DNA of 64,000 nucleotides, taken from NCBI RefSeq assembly GCF_901827175.1, contig NZ_LR594662.1, forward strand, positions 1,240,001 to 1,304,000, given 5' to 3'. Shown here piece after piece: positions 41,449 through 50,799 of this stretch. The DNA is from Variovorax sp. RA8. GTDB taxonomy: Bacteria; Pseudomonadota; Gammaproteobacteria; Burkholderiales; Burkholderiaceae_C. The notes under the pieces were generated by a model. It did not search any database. It saw only the letters and a list, made by a program, of their open reading frames with translations, and had not been told where the DNA came from. Made by a program: the position numbers and the translations under genes. The stretch's first letter is position 1, and every line of letters begins with the position of its first letter.

Positions 41449-41982
41449 TTATGAATAGGAACGCTGATAGCTGGCGCTGAAGGTCTCCAGCGCCCTGAGC
41501 GCCTGAAGAGGGTCATGCCCGTCCTTCAAGACGAAACTGTCGAAGCCGCAGCGGGCCAGGTAGTGCATCGTGTCGATAAGGACATCGCCGACGGCCCGCA
41601 TCTCTCCGGTCCAGCCGTATTCGCGGCGCAAGAGCTGAGCCAATGAAAAACCTCGCCCGTCGGTGTAGACGGGAAAGAGGATGGAAATGAAGGCGATACC
41701 GGCCGGATCGATTGCCTGAGATCTGGCGTGCACTTCGGCAAGATCCGAGATGTCGTCGTCGGGAGACAGCCGGATGCCGACGGGATGCCGGCGTGAGCGC
41801 AACTCCTTGCGATGAGCAATCCATGTCGCTACAGGCACAACCCAATCAGGCTCGTCAGGTGGCCAAGGTGCGCTTGAATCGCATGCGTTGGCAGGATCGA
41901 ACAGCCGTGTCACGTCGCGGTCCACGCCGCGATTCCGCATCATGTGGGGCACTCGCGTGGTCGGGGCAGGACTGCTGTTCAC
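41449..41982 (-). CDS. DUF934 protein, sulfite-reductase associated
   Basis: A 177-residue DUF934 protein: VPVATWIAHRKELRSRRHPV, GIRLSPDDDISDLAEVHARS, IAFISILFPVYTDGRGFSLA, LLRREYGWTGEMRAVGDVLI and FDSFVLKDGHDP. DUF934 genes nearly always follow sulfite reductase or APS-reductase genes, and this one overlaps the cysI-like stop as GTGA (41979-41982). A GTG start at 41982 is preferred; an ATG at 41943 is the alternative. It probably helps cofactor insertion or reductase assembly. Confidence 0.85.
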   Translation of the reverse strand: MNSSPAPTTRVPHMMRNRGVDRDVTRLFDPANACDSSAPWPPDEPDWVVPVATWIAHRKELRSRRHPVGIRLSPDDDISDLAEVHARSQAIDPAGIAFISILFPVYTDGRGFSLAQLLRREYGWTGEMRAVGDVLIDTMHYLARCGFDSFVLKDGHDPLQALRALETFSASYQRSYS

Positions 41983-43730
41983 TGGTCGGCCTCTGTGCCG
42001 GCTTTCGCCTTGGATGCATTGCTCGAGAGGGCGGGATCGGCGTAGACATCGTGCTTGAACTGTTCGATGCCGAGCCTTTCCACCACATCCACGAACCGCT
42101 CGGCGTCGCTGTCCCGGTGCGACAGATACGTCTGCACCAGCCGTTCTACGACGCCTGGCACCTGGTCGCGCGCGAAGGATGGTCCGATGATCCGGCCAAT
42201 GGCCGCGCCGCCACTGCGAACGCCAGCATCGCCGCCTAGCGTGACGATGCCTCCGTTCTGGCGCCCGCCGATCGTGACCTGGTACCACTCCTCGCCGCCC
42301 TTGTCGACACCGAGCACGCCGATGTGACCGACATGATGATGCCCGCAGGCATTGATGCAGCCCGAGATGTTGAGGTCGAGCTCCCCGATGTCGAACAGGT
42401 GGTCCAGATCGTCGAAGCGCTGCTGGATCGCGTCGACGATCGGGATGGACACCGCATTCGCGAGCGAGCAGAAATCGCCCCCTGGGCACGAGATGATGTT
42501 GGTCAGCAACCCGACGTTCGGCGTCGCGAGGCCCAGCACATCCAGTTCACGCCAGAGCTGGTAGAGCTGGTCACGCCGCACATCGGCAAGGATCAGGTTC
42601 TGCTCATGGGAAACACGCAGTTCGCCGAACCCGTGGCGATCGGCAAGGTCGGCCACGGCGTCCATCTGGTCAGCGGTGATGTCTCCCGGCGGTACGCCGT
42701 TCTTCTTTAGGGACAGTGTCACGGCAGCGTAACCCGCGACGCGGTGCCCGTGCACGTTCATTCGCAGCCAGCGTGAGAACCTCGGGTCCTCGGCGGCATG
42801 CGATTCGCACCGGTCATCCGAGTCGGCTGCGGCCGAGTCGTAGTCAGGCCACGTGAAACGCCCCGAGATGCGCCGAACATCCGCCTCAAGAATCGTGTCA
42901 GGTCCCTCCTTGATGCGCTGCCATTGTTCGTCGACCTGCGCAGCGAAGACTTCCGGCGTCAGGTCTCTGACGAGGATCTTGATGCGGGCCTTGTATTTGT
43001 TGTCGCGCCGGCCGTGGAGGTTGTACACGCGCAGCGTCGCCTGAAGGTAGGTCAGGAGATGCGGCCATGCGACGAAAGGCTTGATCAGCTTTCCGACGAT
43101 CGGCGTGCGGCCCATGCCCCCGCCGACCCAGACGCGAAAGCCTGTCTGGCCGTCCTGCTCGACAGCTTGCAGTCCGATGTCGTGGACGCCGACCGCAGCG
43201 CGGTCCGTGAGTGCGCCGCTGACGGCGATCTTGAACTTCCGTGGCAGGAAAGCAAACTCCGGGTGCAGCATGGACCATTGGCGAATCAGTTCGCACCAGA
43301 CGAGCGGATTGATGACCTCGTCGGGCGCGATACCGGCGAAGTGGTCCGTTGTGGTGTTGCGAATGCAGTTGCCGCTGGTCTGGATCGCATGCATCTGCAC
43401 GGTCGCCAATTCGGCAAGGATGGTTGGAACGTCCTCCAGTCGGGGCCAGTTGAATTGGATGTTCTGGCGCGTGCTGAAGTGGCCGTAGCCGCGGTCCCAG
43501 CGCCGCGCGACATGCGCGAGCATGCGCAACTGCTTCGAGTTCAGCATGCCGTAGGGGATGGCCACGCGCAGCATCGGTGCGTGGCGTTGGATATAGAGAC
43601 CATTCTGCAGTCTCAGCGTCCGGAACTCATCCTCGGTCAGTTGCCCCGCGAGGAAGCGGCGCGTCTGGTCGCCGAACTGGGTAACACGTTCCTCGACCAG
43701 CCGCTGGTCGATTTCGTCATAGACGTACAT
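41979..43730 (-). CDS. cysI: Nitrite/sulfite reductase hemoprotein (siroheme, 4Fe-4S)
   Basis: A 583-residue siroheme reductase of the CysI/NirA type with the usual two-fold repeat. The first half has YGHFSTRQNIQFNWPRLEDV and MHAIQTSGNCIRNTTTDHFA, the second RVSHEQNLILADV and the cluster ligands in SCPGGDFCSLANAV and ISGCINACGHHHVGHIGVLG (C-x5-C, then C-x3-C). It reduces sulfite to sulfide with six electrons. The associated DUF934 gene supports assimilatory sulfite reduction over nitrite reduction. It overlaps the AA_synth gene by 14 bases. Confidence 0.9.
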   Translation of the reverse strand: MYVYDEIDQRLVEERVTQFGDQTRRFLAGQLTEDEFRTLRLQNGLYIQRHAPMLRVAIPYGMLNSKQLRMLAHVARRWDRGYGHFSTRQNIQFNWPRLEDVPTILAELATVQMHAIQTSGNCIRNTTTDHFAGIAPDEVINPLVWCELIRQWSMLHPEFAFLPRKFKIAVSGALTDRAAVGVHDIGLQAVEQDGQTGFRVWVGGGMGRTPIVGKLIKPFVAWPHLLTYLQATLRVYNLHGRRDNKYKARIKILVRDLTPEVFAAQVDEQWQRIKEGPDTILEADVRRISGRFTWPDYDSAAADSDDRCESHAAEDPRFSRWLRMNVHGHRVAGYAAVTLSLKKNGVPPGDITADQMDAVADLADRHGFGELRVSHEQNLILADVRRDQLYQLWRELDVLGLATPNVGLLTNIISCPGGDFCSLANAVSIPIVDAIQQRFDDLDHLFDIGELDLNISGCINACGHHHVGHIGVLGVDKGGEEWYQVTIGGRQNGGIVTLGGDAGVRSGGAAIGRIIGPSFARDQVPGVVERLVQTYLSHRDSDAERFVDVVERLGIEQFKHDVYADPALSSNASKAKAGTEADQ

Positions 43731-44322
43731 GGGAGTTTCCTTCCAGCTGTGGCCGTCGTTCTAACGCGACGTCGTCCTTCGACAGGCCGCCGACGCGCGC
43801 ATGGATCCGCCCGCCGGTAGCCATGGCCAGCGCAAAGAGAATTTCGTTCGGCCGTGGCCCATCCTGCACGCCGACTTCGATCGACGAGAAGTGGCTCCGG
43901 ACGAAAGCCGTCTGGATGTGGTGGAGCGGCACCATCAGCCGGTACCCTGCCGAGGCCACAGCCTTGACGGAGGGGACGATCGCTTTCGGGTCGTCCAGCG
44001 CTTCGCGCATCGCCCACCCTCCGGCTTCGTGCCAGACGGCGCCGTGCTCCAACTCGCCGCTCACGCCTACTATGGCTGCCTTTCCGTAAGCTTCGATACG
44101 CGGCTTGCCCAACGCGGCGATGAGCTCGTTGGCCAGGCTCGCGCCAAGGGACCGAAGCTCTGCCATGAAGGCCAGGAGGTTGGGCTCGAAGCGGCCGGCA
44201 TAGGGATTGCGAACCACGGCGCAGGCCACGGCGACGCGCACGGGCAGCACGGGAGGCGGCCCGCCTTCGTGGAAGACTGTTTCGATGCAGAGGCTTCGTT
44301 TGCGGACTTCGATCAAGGACAC
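43717..44322 (-). CDS. Amino-acid synthesis (AA_synth) family protein
   Basis: A 201-residue AA_synth protein: [80 protein letters not shown] and [20 protein letters not shown]. The family is thought to help amino-acid catabolism or synthesis but its reaction is not established. It is the first gene of the cysI operon and divergent from the AlaC-like aminotransferase, across a 185-bp gap in which no clear operator was seen. Confidence 0.82.
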   Translation of the reverse strand: MSLIEVRKRSLCIETVFHEGGPPPVLPVRVAVACAVVRNPYAGRFEPNLLAFMAELRSLGASLANELIAALGKPRIEAYGKAAIVGVSGELEHGAVWHEAGGWAMREALDDPKAIVPSVKAVASAGYRLMVPLHHIQTAFVRSHFSSIEVGVQDGPRPNEILFALAMATGGRIHARVGGLSKDDVALERRPQLEGNSHVRL

Positions 44323-44507
44323 GTGCGGCTCGGGTGCTGAGGAGCTTCGAGCGTAGGGGCGCCCCGGCGGCCTGGACAGCAGCAGTGGTCCACAGAAAAA
44401 CCGGAGCAGCGAACTTCGCTACGATGTTGGCGGCTGCTGCGTGTCCCGCATGCGTTGCAGCCGACGTCGCTCGGACGGTTCCGGGCGCTAACGTGAAAGA
44501 GAACTCC

Positions 44508-45722
44508 ATGTCTGCCTCCACTGGCAAGCGCCGCTTTGCGCGCATCGATCGCCTTCCTCCCTACGTCTTCAACATCACCGCCGAACTCAAGATGGCTGCG
44601 CGACGGCGCGGCGAAGACATCATCGACATGAGCATGGGGAATCCCGACGGCGCCACGCCGGCACACATCGTGGCCAAACTCGTCGAGGTGGTGCAGCGGC
44701 CCGATACCCATGGCTATTCGGCTTCCAAAGGCATTCCTCGCCTGCGCCGAGCCATCTCGCACTGGTACAAGGACCGTTATGGCGTGGACATCGATCCGGA
44801 CACCGAGGCCATCGCGACCATTGGCTCCAAGGAGGGACTGGCGCACCTGATGCTTGCCACACTGGACCGTGGGGACACCGTCCTGGTGCCGGATCCGAGC
44901 TACCCCATCCACATCTACGGCGCGGTGATCGCCGGCGCTGACATACGCTCCGTGCCCTTGACGCCCGACGTGGATTTCTTTGCCGAACTCGAGCGTGCGA
45001 TCCGCGGCAGCTATCCAAAGCCGAAGATGATCGTGCTGGGTTTTCCGAGCAATCCCACGGCACAGTGCGTCGAACTCGAGTTCTTCGAACGCGTGATCGC
45101 GCTGGCACGCAAGCACGACATCTTCGTCGTGCACGATCTCGCCTATGCCGACATCGTCTTCGACGGCTGGAAGGCGCCTTCGATCATGCAGGTGCCAGGG
45201 GCCAAGGACATCGCCGTGGAGTTCTTCACGCTGTCGAAGAGCTACAACATGGCGGGGTGGCGCATCGGCTTCATGGTCGGCAACCCCGACCTGGTGGCCG
45301 CGTTGGCGCGCATCAAGAGTTATCACGACTACGGCACGTTCACCCCACTGCAGGTGGCGGCCATCGCCGCACTCGAGGGCGACCAGCAGTGCACGCGCGA
45401 TATCGCGGCGCAGTACCAGAAGCGTCGCGACGTGCTGGTCAAGGGTTTGAGCGGAGCAGGATGGGCAGTGGAGAAACCCAAGGCCTCGATGTACGTCTGG
45501 GCGCGCATCCCGCAGGCCTACAGCGAACTCGGTTCACTGGAATTCGCCAAGCAACTGATGGCGAACGCCAAGGTCTGCGTCTCGCCGGGCATTGGTTTCG
45601 GCGACTACGGCGACACGCACGTGCGCTTCGCGCTGATCGAGAATGAAGCGCGCATCAGGCAGGCGGTGCGCGGTATCCGAACCATGTTCCGCGCAGATGG
45701 TTTGATGGCCGCGCCCACGTAG
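44508..45722 (+). CDS. alaC: PLP aminotransferase, AlaC-like
   Basis: A 404-residue class I aminotransferase. [20 protein letters not shown] lies near residue 40, [20 protein letters not shown] near 80, [14 protein letters not shown] near 105, [18 protein letters not shown] near 185, and the PLP lysine in [20 protein letters not shown] near 245. The MSMGNPDG and [10 protein letters not shown] motifs match glutamate-pyruvate aminotransferase AlaC. The ATG at 44508 follows GAAAGAGA. It is convergent with the MocR gene, with six bases between the stops. Confidence 0.87.
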   Translation: MSASTGKRRFARIDRLPPYVFNITAELKMAARRRGEDIIDMSMGNPDGATPAHIVAKLVEVVQRPDTHGYSASKGIPRLRRAISHWYKDRYGVDIDPDTEAIATIGSKEGLAHLMLATLDRGDTVLVPDPSYPIHIYGAVIAGADIRSVPLTPDVDFFAELERAIRGSYPKPKMIVLGFPSNPTAQCVELEFFERVIALARKHDIFVVHDLAYADIVFDGWKAPSIMQVPGAKDIAVEFFTLSKSYNMAGWRIGFMVGNPDLVAALARIKSYHDYGTFTPLQVAAIAALEGDQQCTRDIAAQYQKRRDVLVKGLSGAGWAVEKPKASMYVWARIPQAYSELGSLEFAKQLMANAKVCVSPGIGFGDYGDTHVRFALIENEARIRQAVRGIRTMFRADGLMAAPT

Positions 45723-45728
45723 GCCGAC

Positions 45729-47150
45729 TCATCCGGCGCGGTGCGCCTTTGCGAGCCGCCCCAATGTTGCGAGCGCCTGTTCCGCCCGCGCATCCCACGC
45801 GTGGCCGTAGTTGAGCCGCAGGCAGTTCGTGAACGCGCGCGTGGCGGAAAAGATCGGCCCGGGCGCGACGCTGATGCCGAGCGACAGCGCATGGCGGTGG
45901 ATCGCCAGCGCATCGGTGCCTTCCGGCAGCTCGAGCCAAAGGAAGTATCCGCCCGCAGGGCGGGTTGCGCGGGTTCCGGCCGGGAAGAAGTGGCCCACTG
46001 CCTGCGCAAAGGTGACCTGTTGCTCTGCCAGCGTCCGCCGGAGCTTGCGCAGATGCTTGTCGAAGGCCCCGCGCTCGAGGTAGGTGGCCAGCGCGAGCTG
46101 CGCGGGCGCGGAGGTACTGAGGGTGGTTGTGAGCTTCTGACGCGCCACTGCGCGCGCATAGCGCCCGGGGGCCGCCCAGCCGATGCGGTAGCCCGGCGCG
46201 AGGCACTTCGAGAACGAGGAGCAATGCAGCACCAGGCCCTGCGTATCGAAGGCCTTGGCAGGCGCGGGACGCTTGTTGTCGAAGTAGAGCTCGGCATAGA
46301 CGTCGTCTTCGATCAAAGGAAGGTCGTGACGCGCGAGGAGGTCCACCAGCGCCTTCTTCTTTTCCTCGGGCATCAGGCTGCCGAGAGGGTTCTGGAACGT
46401 GGTCATCAGCCAGCACGCCTTCGGCTTGTGCCGTGCGATGGCATGTTCCAGCGCAGTGAGATCGACGCCGTCCCGAGTGTGGGTCGGCACTTCGATGGCC
46501 TGCAGCCCCATGCGCTCGAGCGCCTGCAGTGCAGCATAGAAAGTCGGCGATTCCACGACCACGGAGTCTCCCGGGCGGGCGACCGCCGCGAGGCAAAGGG
46601 TCAAGGCTTCCAGCGCGCCATTGGTGACGACGATCTCGTCCGTGTGCACGTGCAGCCCGTCGGCCAGATAGCGCAGCGCGATCTGGCGCCTCAAGGCCGC
46701 GTTGCCGGGTGTCAGGTCGTCGACGGTGCTCCAAGGATCGAGCGACTGGGCGCTCGAGGCCATGGCCTGGCCCAGGCGCGCCAGGGGGAACAGCAGCGGG
46801 CTCGGAAACGCGGAGCCAAAAGGCACCACATCGCGCGTCATGCTGGACTCGAGGATCTCGAACACCCGCTCGCTCACGTCGAGTGAAATCGACTCGTCTT
46901 TCGGCTGCGAGGTCAGATCAGGTTCCGGCGGAACGCGCCGAATGCCGCCTGATACGAAGTACCCGGATCTCTCTCTCGCACGGATGAGCCCACGTGCTTC
47001 GAGAAGGTAGTAGGCCTGGAACACGGTCGATGGGCTGACGCCACGGCTGGTGCTGGTGTGACGTACGGATGCCAGGCGATCGCCGGGGCGCAGCACGCCT
47101 GTGCGAATGGATTCCTCGACGTCTGCGGCAAGTGCTTCGTAGCGTTTCAT
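45729..47150 (-). CDS. MocR-type regulator (YdcR-like)
   Basis: A 473-residue GntR-aminotransferase fusion. The winged helix (KRYEALAADVEESIRTGVLR, GVSPSTVFQAYYLLEARGLI) covers residues 1 to about 70. The aminotransferase part carries NAALRRQIALRYLADGLHVH, IVVTNGALEALTLCLAAVAR, WLMTTFQNPLGSLMPEEKKK and the PLP lysine in HCSSFSKCLAPGYRIGWA. It is divergent from the cbb3-type oxidase operon with 86 bp between the start codons. Whether it controls that operon is unknown; MocR proteins more often act on aminotransferase or vitamin B6 genes. Confidence 0.88.
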   Translation of the reverse strand: MKRYEALAADVEESIRTGVLRPGDRLASVRHTSTSRGVSPSTVFQAYYLLEARGLIRARERSGYFVSGGIRRVPPEPDLTSQPKDESISLDVSERVFEILESSMTRDVVPFGSAFPSPLLFPLARLGQAMASSAQSLDPWSTVDDLTPGNAALRRQIALRYLADGLHVHTDEIVVTNGALEALTLCLAAVARPGDSVVVESPTFYAALQALERMGLQAIEVPTHTRDGVDLTALEHAIARHKPKACWLMTTFQNPLGSLMPEEKKKALVDLLARHDLPLIEDDVYAELYFDNKRPAPAKAFDTQGLVLHCSSFSKCLAPGYRIGWAAPGRYARAVARQKLTTTLSTSAPAQLALATYLERGAFDKHLRKLRRTLAEQQVTFAQAVGHFFPAGTRATRPAGGYFLWLELPEGTDALAIHRHALSLGISVAPGPIFSATRAFTNCLRLNYGHAWDARAEQALATLGRLAKAHRAG

Positions 47151-47236
47151 CTGGGCCTCTATTTTTATTCTGCTCTGGTTTTTACCGGTTCAACTGCTGA
47201 TTTCAAATCTGATCGGGCTTGCCTAGCATCCTGGGC

Positions 47237-48868
47237 ATGAATCCCACCGCACTGCTGCTGGCCACGTTCCTGCTCTCCATCGTCGGCCTGTTCGCGTTCA
47301 TCTGGTCCTTGCGCAAAGGCTTGTTCGACGCCGAATCCACGGGCGCACGTACCATCTTTTCGTCAGGTGAGGTGGGGCAGCCCGAGGAGCCTTCGGCGAG
47401 CCTGGAGCAAAAACGCCGTCTTGAGGAGGTCGCCGCCGCGCAAGCGGCGCCTGCGCGCGGCATGGCACCCAGCGAAGCGATGGTCCGCGAAGAGGCCGAC
47501 CGTTCCAGCGCGTTCCCGGCTTTCGTTCTCATCGGCTCGGCCGTCGTCTGGCTGATCGTGGCCTCCGCCGCGGGTCTGCTGAGCTCGCTCAAGCTGCATT
47601 GGGCCGATCTGCTGACGGACCAGGCCTGGCTCACGCTGGGCCGGCTGCGCACGGTACATCTCAATGCGGTCGCCTATGGCTGGGCTCCGTTGGGTTTGCT
47701 GGGGCTGGCCATCTGGATGCTGCCGCGATTGCTCAGGACGCAGCTGCAGGGCGGTCGCCTGGTCATCGTCGGCGCCGTGCTCTGGAATGCGGGTCTGATC
47801 GCGGGGCTGGGCGCGATAGCCATCGGCCTGAGTGCAGGCCTGGAGTGGCTGGAGATCCCATGGCAGATCGGCGGCCTGTTCGCCGCTGGCGGCTTGCTCA
47901 TCGGCCTGCCGATGGCGCTGATGCTGCAACGCCGCCAGGTGCATCACCTGTACGTATCGGTCTGGTACATGGGTGCGGCCCTGTTCTGGTTTCCGACGCT
48001 CTACATCGTGGCCAAGATCCCTGGCGTGCATTTCGGCGTCGAGCAGGCGACGATGAACTGGTGGTTCGGCCACAACGTGCTGGGCCTGTTCTACACGCCC
48101 CTGTCGCTCGCCTGCGTCTACTACTTCCTGCCCAAGGTCATCGGCCGGCCGGTTCGTTCCTACAACCTCTCGCTGCTGGGCTTCTGGACGCTCGCCTTCT
48201 TCTATGGCCAGGTCGGCGCGCATCACCTGATCGGCGGACCGATACCCGAGTGGCTGATCACGCTTTCGATCGTGCAGAGCGTGATGATGATCATCCCGGT
48301 GGTGGCGTTCTCGCTCAACCAGCATCTCACGCTCAAGGGCCACTTCAGCGCGCTGCGGCACTCGCATGTGCTGCGCTTCATCTTCTTCGGCGCGGTGATG
48401 TACACGCTGGCATCGCTGCAGGGCTCGCTGGAGGCGCTGCGCTCGCTGAACGCGGTCACGCACTTCACCCATTTCACTGTGGCGCATGCGCATCTCGGAA
48501 TGTACGGCTTCGTGTCGATGGTGATCTTCGGCGGCATCTACTTCGCCATGCCGCGCATCCTTGACACGCGCTGGCCGATGCCCGTGCTCATCAGCCTGCA
48601 CTTCTGGCTCGTCGTCGCCGGCTTCTCGGTCTACATGCTCACCCTGAGCATCGGCGGCATCTTGCAGGGCCTGATCCTGCTCGATCCGGCGCGGCCATTC
48701 ATGGATTCGGTCGCTGTCACGCTGCCGTGGCTGCAGGGCCGTTCCATCGGCGGCGCGCTGATGACGCTCGGCCACCTGGTGTTTGCGTGGCATGTGTTGC
48801 TGATCACCGCACGCTCGGGCGTGTTCACCCAGACCGACCGCGTCGCCGTCCAGGCTTCCGCCGCCTGA
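47237..48868 (+). CDS. ccoN: cbb3-type cytochrome oxidase subunit I with N-terminal CcoS-like segment
   Basis: Residues 1 to about 50 (NPTALLLATFLLSIVGLFAF, then WSLRKGLFDAESTGARTIFS) resemble CcoS, the small cbb3 assembly protein. A linker follows, then a heme-copper oxidase core of about 12 helices from about residue 95. Haem and copper ligands can be placed in LRTVHLNAVAYGW, WWFGHNVLGLFYTPLS, QVGAHHLIGGPIPEW and THFTHFTVAHAHLGMYGFV. The ATG at 47237 is preferred to an upstream TTG (47219). It is the catalytic subunit of a terminal oxidase and heads a four- or five-gene operon. Confidence 0.87.
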   Translation: MNPTALLLATFLLSIVGLFAFIWSLRKGLFDAESTGARTIFSSGEVGQPEEPSASLEQKRRLEEVAAAQAAPARGMAPSEAMVREEADRSSAFPAFVLIGSAVVWLIVASAAGLLSSLKLHWADLLTDQAWLTLGRLRTVHLNAVAYGWAPLGLLGLAIWMLPRLLRTQLQGGRLVIVGAVLWNAGLIAGLGAIAIGLSAGLEWLEIPWQIGGLFAAGGLLIGLPMALMLQRRQVHHLYVSVWYMGAALFWFPTLYIVAKIPGVHFGVEQATMNWWFGHNVLGLFYTPLSLACVYYFLPKVIGRPVRSYNLSLLGFWTLAFFYGQVGAHHLIGGPIPEWLITLSIVQSVMMIIPVVAFSLNQHLTLKGHFSALRHSHVLRFIFFGAVMYTLASLQGSLEALRSLNAVTHFTHFTVAHAHLGMYGFVSMVIFGGIYFAMPRILDTRWPMPVLISLHFWLVVAGFSVYMLTLSIGGILQGLILLDPARPFMDSVAVTLPWLQGRSIGGALMTLGHLVFAWHVLLITARSGVFTQTDRVAVQASAA

Positions 48869-48873
48869 ACAAC

Positions 48874-49584
48874 ATGGAGAACGAACTCAAGCTCGTCAGC
48901 GGCGCCATGGTGACGCTGTCGCTCGCCACGGCCGCGATGATCATCGTGCCCTTCCTGCAATTGAAGGATGAGCCCGCGCCGCCGGCGCTCAAGCCCTACA
49001 CCAGCCAGGAGCTGCGAGGCCGCACGGTCTACATGGCCAACGGCTGCATCGCTTGCCACACGCAGCAGCCCAGCACCACGGGCGCGGGCGTCGCCGATGC
49101 GCGACGCGGCTGGGGCCGGGCCTCCGTCGCCGGCGACTACCACTACGACGCGCCGCCGTTGCTGGGGACCATGCGCACCGGGCCGGACCTGTTCAACATC
49201 GGCGTTCGCCAGCCCAGCGGTGACTGGCACCTCGGCCACCTGTTCCAGCCGCGCGCATATGTGCCCGGCAGCATCATGCCGTCCTACCGCTTCCTGTTCG
49301 AGGTCAAGGACGAAGGCTCGCAGGCCAAGACCGAACGGCTCGTCGTGCTTCCGCCCGGAACCGTGCCGCTTTCCAAGGTCGTGGTCGCGACCCCGGACGC
49401 GCTGGATCTCGTGGCCTACCTGCAGAGCCTGAAGCACGAATACTCGGTGCTTACGCCGGCGCAGGCGGATCTCGTCACGCGCATGCTGCCGGCCGGACGC
49501 AAAGTCGATCCGCACGCCGTCGCAGCTCCTACGCCCGAAGCCCCCGCAGGAAAGAACGATGCAGCAGCCCGAACAAAGCCGTAA
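48874..49584 (+). CDS. ccoO: cbb3-type oxidase mono-haem subunit II (CcoO-like)
   Basis: A 236-residue membrane-anchored cytochrome c. One N-terminal helix (VSGAMVTLSLATAAMIIVPF) is followed by the haem site NGCIACHTQQ near residue 60, SVAGDYHYDAPPLLGTMRTG and PDLFNIGVRQPSGDWHLGHL, and the axial Met in PGSIMPSYRFLFEV. This layout is that of CcoO. The ATG lies five bases after the ccoN stop. It passes electrons to subunit I. Confidence 0.9.
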   Translation: MENELKLVSGAMVTLSLATAAMIIVPFLQLKDEPAPPALKPYTSQELRGRTVYMANGCIACHTQQPSTTGAGVADARRGWGRASVAGDYHYDAPPLLGTMRTGPDLFNIGVRQPSGDWHLGHLFQPRAYVPGSIMPSYRFLFEVKDEGSQAKTERLVVLPPGTVPLSKVVVATPDALDLVAYLQSLKHEYSVLTPAQADLVTRMLPAGRKVDPHAVAAPTPEAPAGKNDAAARTKP

Positions 49585-50170
49585 GAGCGAGCACGCAGAT
49601 CCGCACGAGCAGTACAACCCGGTGCCACGTGTGGTGCTGGGCTTGGCATTGGCTCTCGTGGTCTGGGCCGTCGCCTACATCCTGATGGCGCGTCCCGATG
49701 GGCTGGCGGGGCTGGGCGACCAGCGCTTGCCGAACACACTGGCGCAAGGGACTGCGACGCTGCAAGGCGCGGCGGTCGATGGGCGCCAACTGTTCGTCGC
49801 CAAGTGCCAGGCTTGCCATCAAGCGAACGGCCAAGGCTTGCCTGGCGTGTTCCCCCCGCTGGCCGGCGCATCGTGGGTGAAGGGCTCGGTTGAGGTTCCC
49901 GTCCAGATCCTGTTGCACGGTCTCAACGGTCCCATCGAAGTCGCAGGCGCCACGTACAACGGCGCGATGCCCGCCTTCGGTGAGCAGTTGAATGACGCGG
50001 AACTGGCCGCCGTGCTCAGCTTTGTCCGCGGCGAGTGGGGCAACAGCAGTCCTACCGTCGAGGTCGAGGTGGTTCAAAGCGCGCGCAAGGTGTCCGCGGA
50101 GCGCACCGAGCCGTGGTCCAGTGCTGCCGACCTCGAGAAGTTTCTGGCCTCGACGGGGGCAAGGCCGTGA
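49559..50170 (+). CDS. Membrane-anchored cytochrome c, CcoP-like with one haem
   Basis: A 203-residue protein: a soluble N-terminal stretch, one membrane helix (VVLGLALALVVWAVAYILMA, about residues 25-44), and one cytochrome c domain with CQACHQANGQGLPGVFPPLA near residue 82 and the axial Met in NGAMPAFGEQLNDAE. Standard CcoP carries two haems; only one CxxCH exists here. It overlaps ccoO by 26 bases. It probably is the electron entry subunit of this small oxidase. Confidence 0.85.
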   Translation: MQQPEQSRKSEHADPHEQYNPVPRVVLGLALALVVWAVAYILMARPDGLAGLGDQRLPNTLAQGTATLQGAAVDGRQLFVAKCQACHQANGQGLPGVFPPLAGASWVKGSVEVPVQILLHGLNGPIEVAGATYNGAMPAFGEQLNDAELAAVLSFVRGEWGNSSPTVEVEVVQSARKVSAERTEPWSSAADLEKFLASTGARP

Positions 50171-50799
50171 TGTCGGACTGGCGCACGCCGGCCGCGGCGA
50201 TGCTGGTCGCTGTCTCGGCGTTGTGCGCGTTTGGCGGCATCACCCATGGGTTCGCCGCGGTGACATCCGATGGCGTGCGTCGGGCCGATATCGCCAGCGC
50301 ACCCCGCGCACTGCCGGCGCTCGGACTCGTCGACTCAATGGGACGGAGCCTTTCGCTGAGCGACTATGCCAGCTCGTCGAAGCACGTCACCTTCGTCACG
50401 CTGGTGTATGTCCGGTGCCAAACCGTCTGCCTGACAAGCGCCGCGGGCCAGTCCTGGCTGCAAGGGGAAATCCCGGCACGCGGCCTGGCCGATCGCGTGA
50501 AGCTGCTCACGCTCAGCTTCGATCCTCACAACGACACGCCGACGGAGCTGGCCGCGTATGCCAGGCGCCTCGATGCAAACCCAGATTTCTGGCGCTTCGC
50601 TACGTTGCGCGATGCGCGCGACCTGCAGGCCTTGCTGAAGCTGTTCAGTATCGTCGTCCTGCCGGACGGACTGGGCGGCTATTCGCACAATGCGGCGCTG
50701 TTCCTGGTGGGCCGGGACGGGCGATTGAGCCACGCCTACGATGTCGACCGCCCCGATGTCGCGCTGGCCGACTACCTGCGCGGGGGCGCCGGAACGTGA
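50170..50799 (+). CDS. SCO-type copper chaperone
   Basis: A 209-residue SCO/SenC-family protein with an N-terminal signal or anchor (AAAMLVAVSALCAFGGITHG), a thioredoxin fold, the copper motif VRCQTVCLTSAA (C-x3-C) near residue 80, LTLSFDPHNDTPTELAAYAR, and a His near the C-terminus in GYSHNAALFLV. SCO proteins deliver copper or act as thiol reductants for oxidase CuA or CuB sites. ATG overlaps the previous stop (TGATG). Confidence 0.87.
   Translation: MSDWRTPAAAMLVAVSALCAFGGITHGFAAVTSDGVRRADIASAPRALPALGLVDSMGRSLSLSDYASSSKHVTFVTLVYVRCQTVCLTSAAGQSWLQGEIPARGLADRVKLLTLSFDPHNDTPTELAAYARRLDANPDFWRFATLRDARDLQALLKLFSIVVLPDGLGGYSHNAALFLVGRDGRLSHAYDVDRPDVALADYLRGGAGT

Noticed and set aside
41979..43730. 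Assimilatory nitrite reductase
   Set aside because: The siroheme domain alone cannot tell, but the overlapping DUF934 gene and lack of nitrate-assimilation genes favour sulfite reduction.
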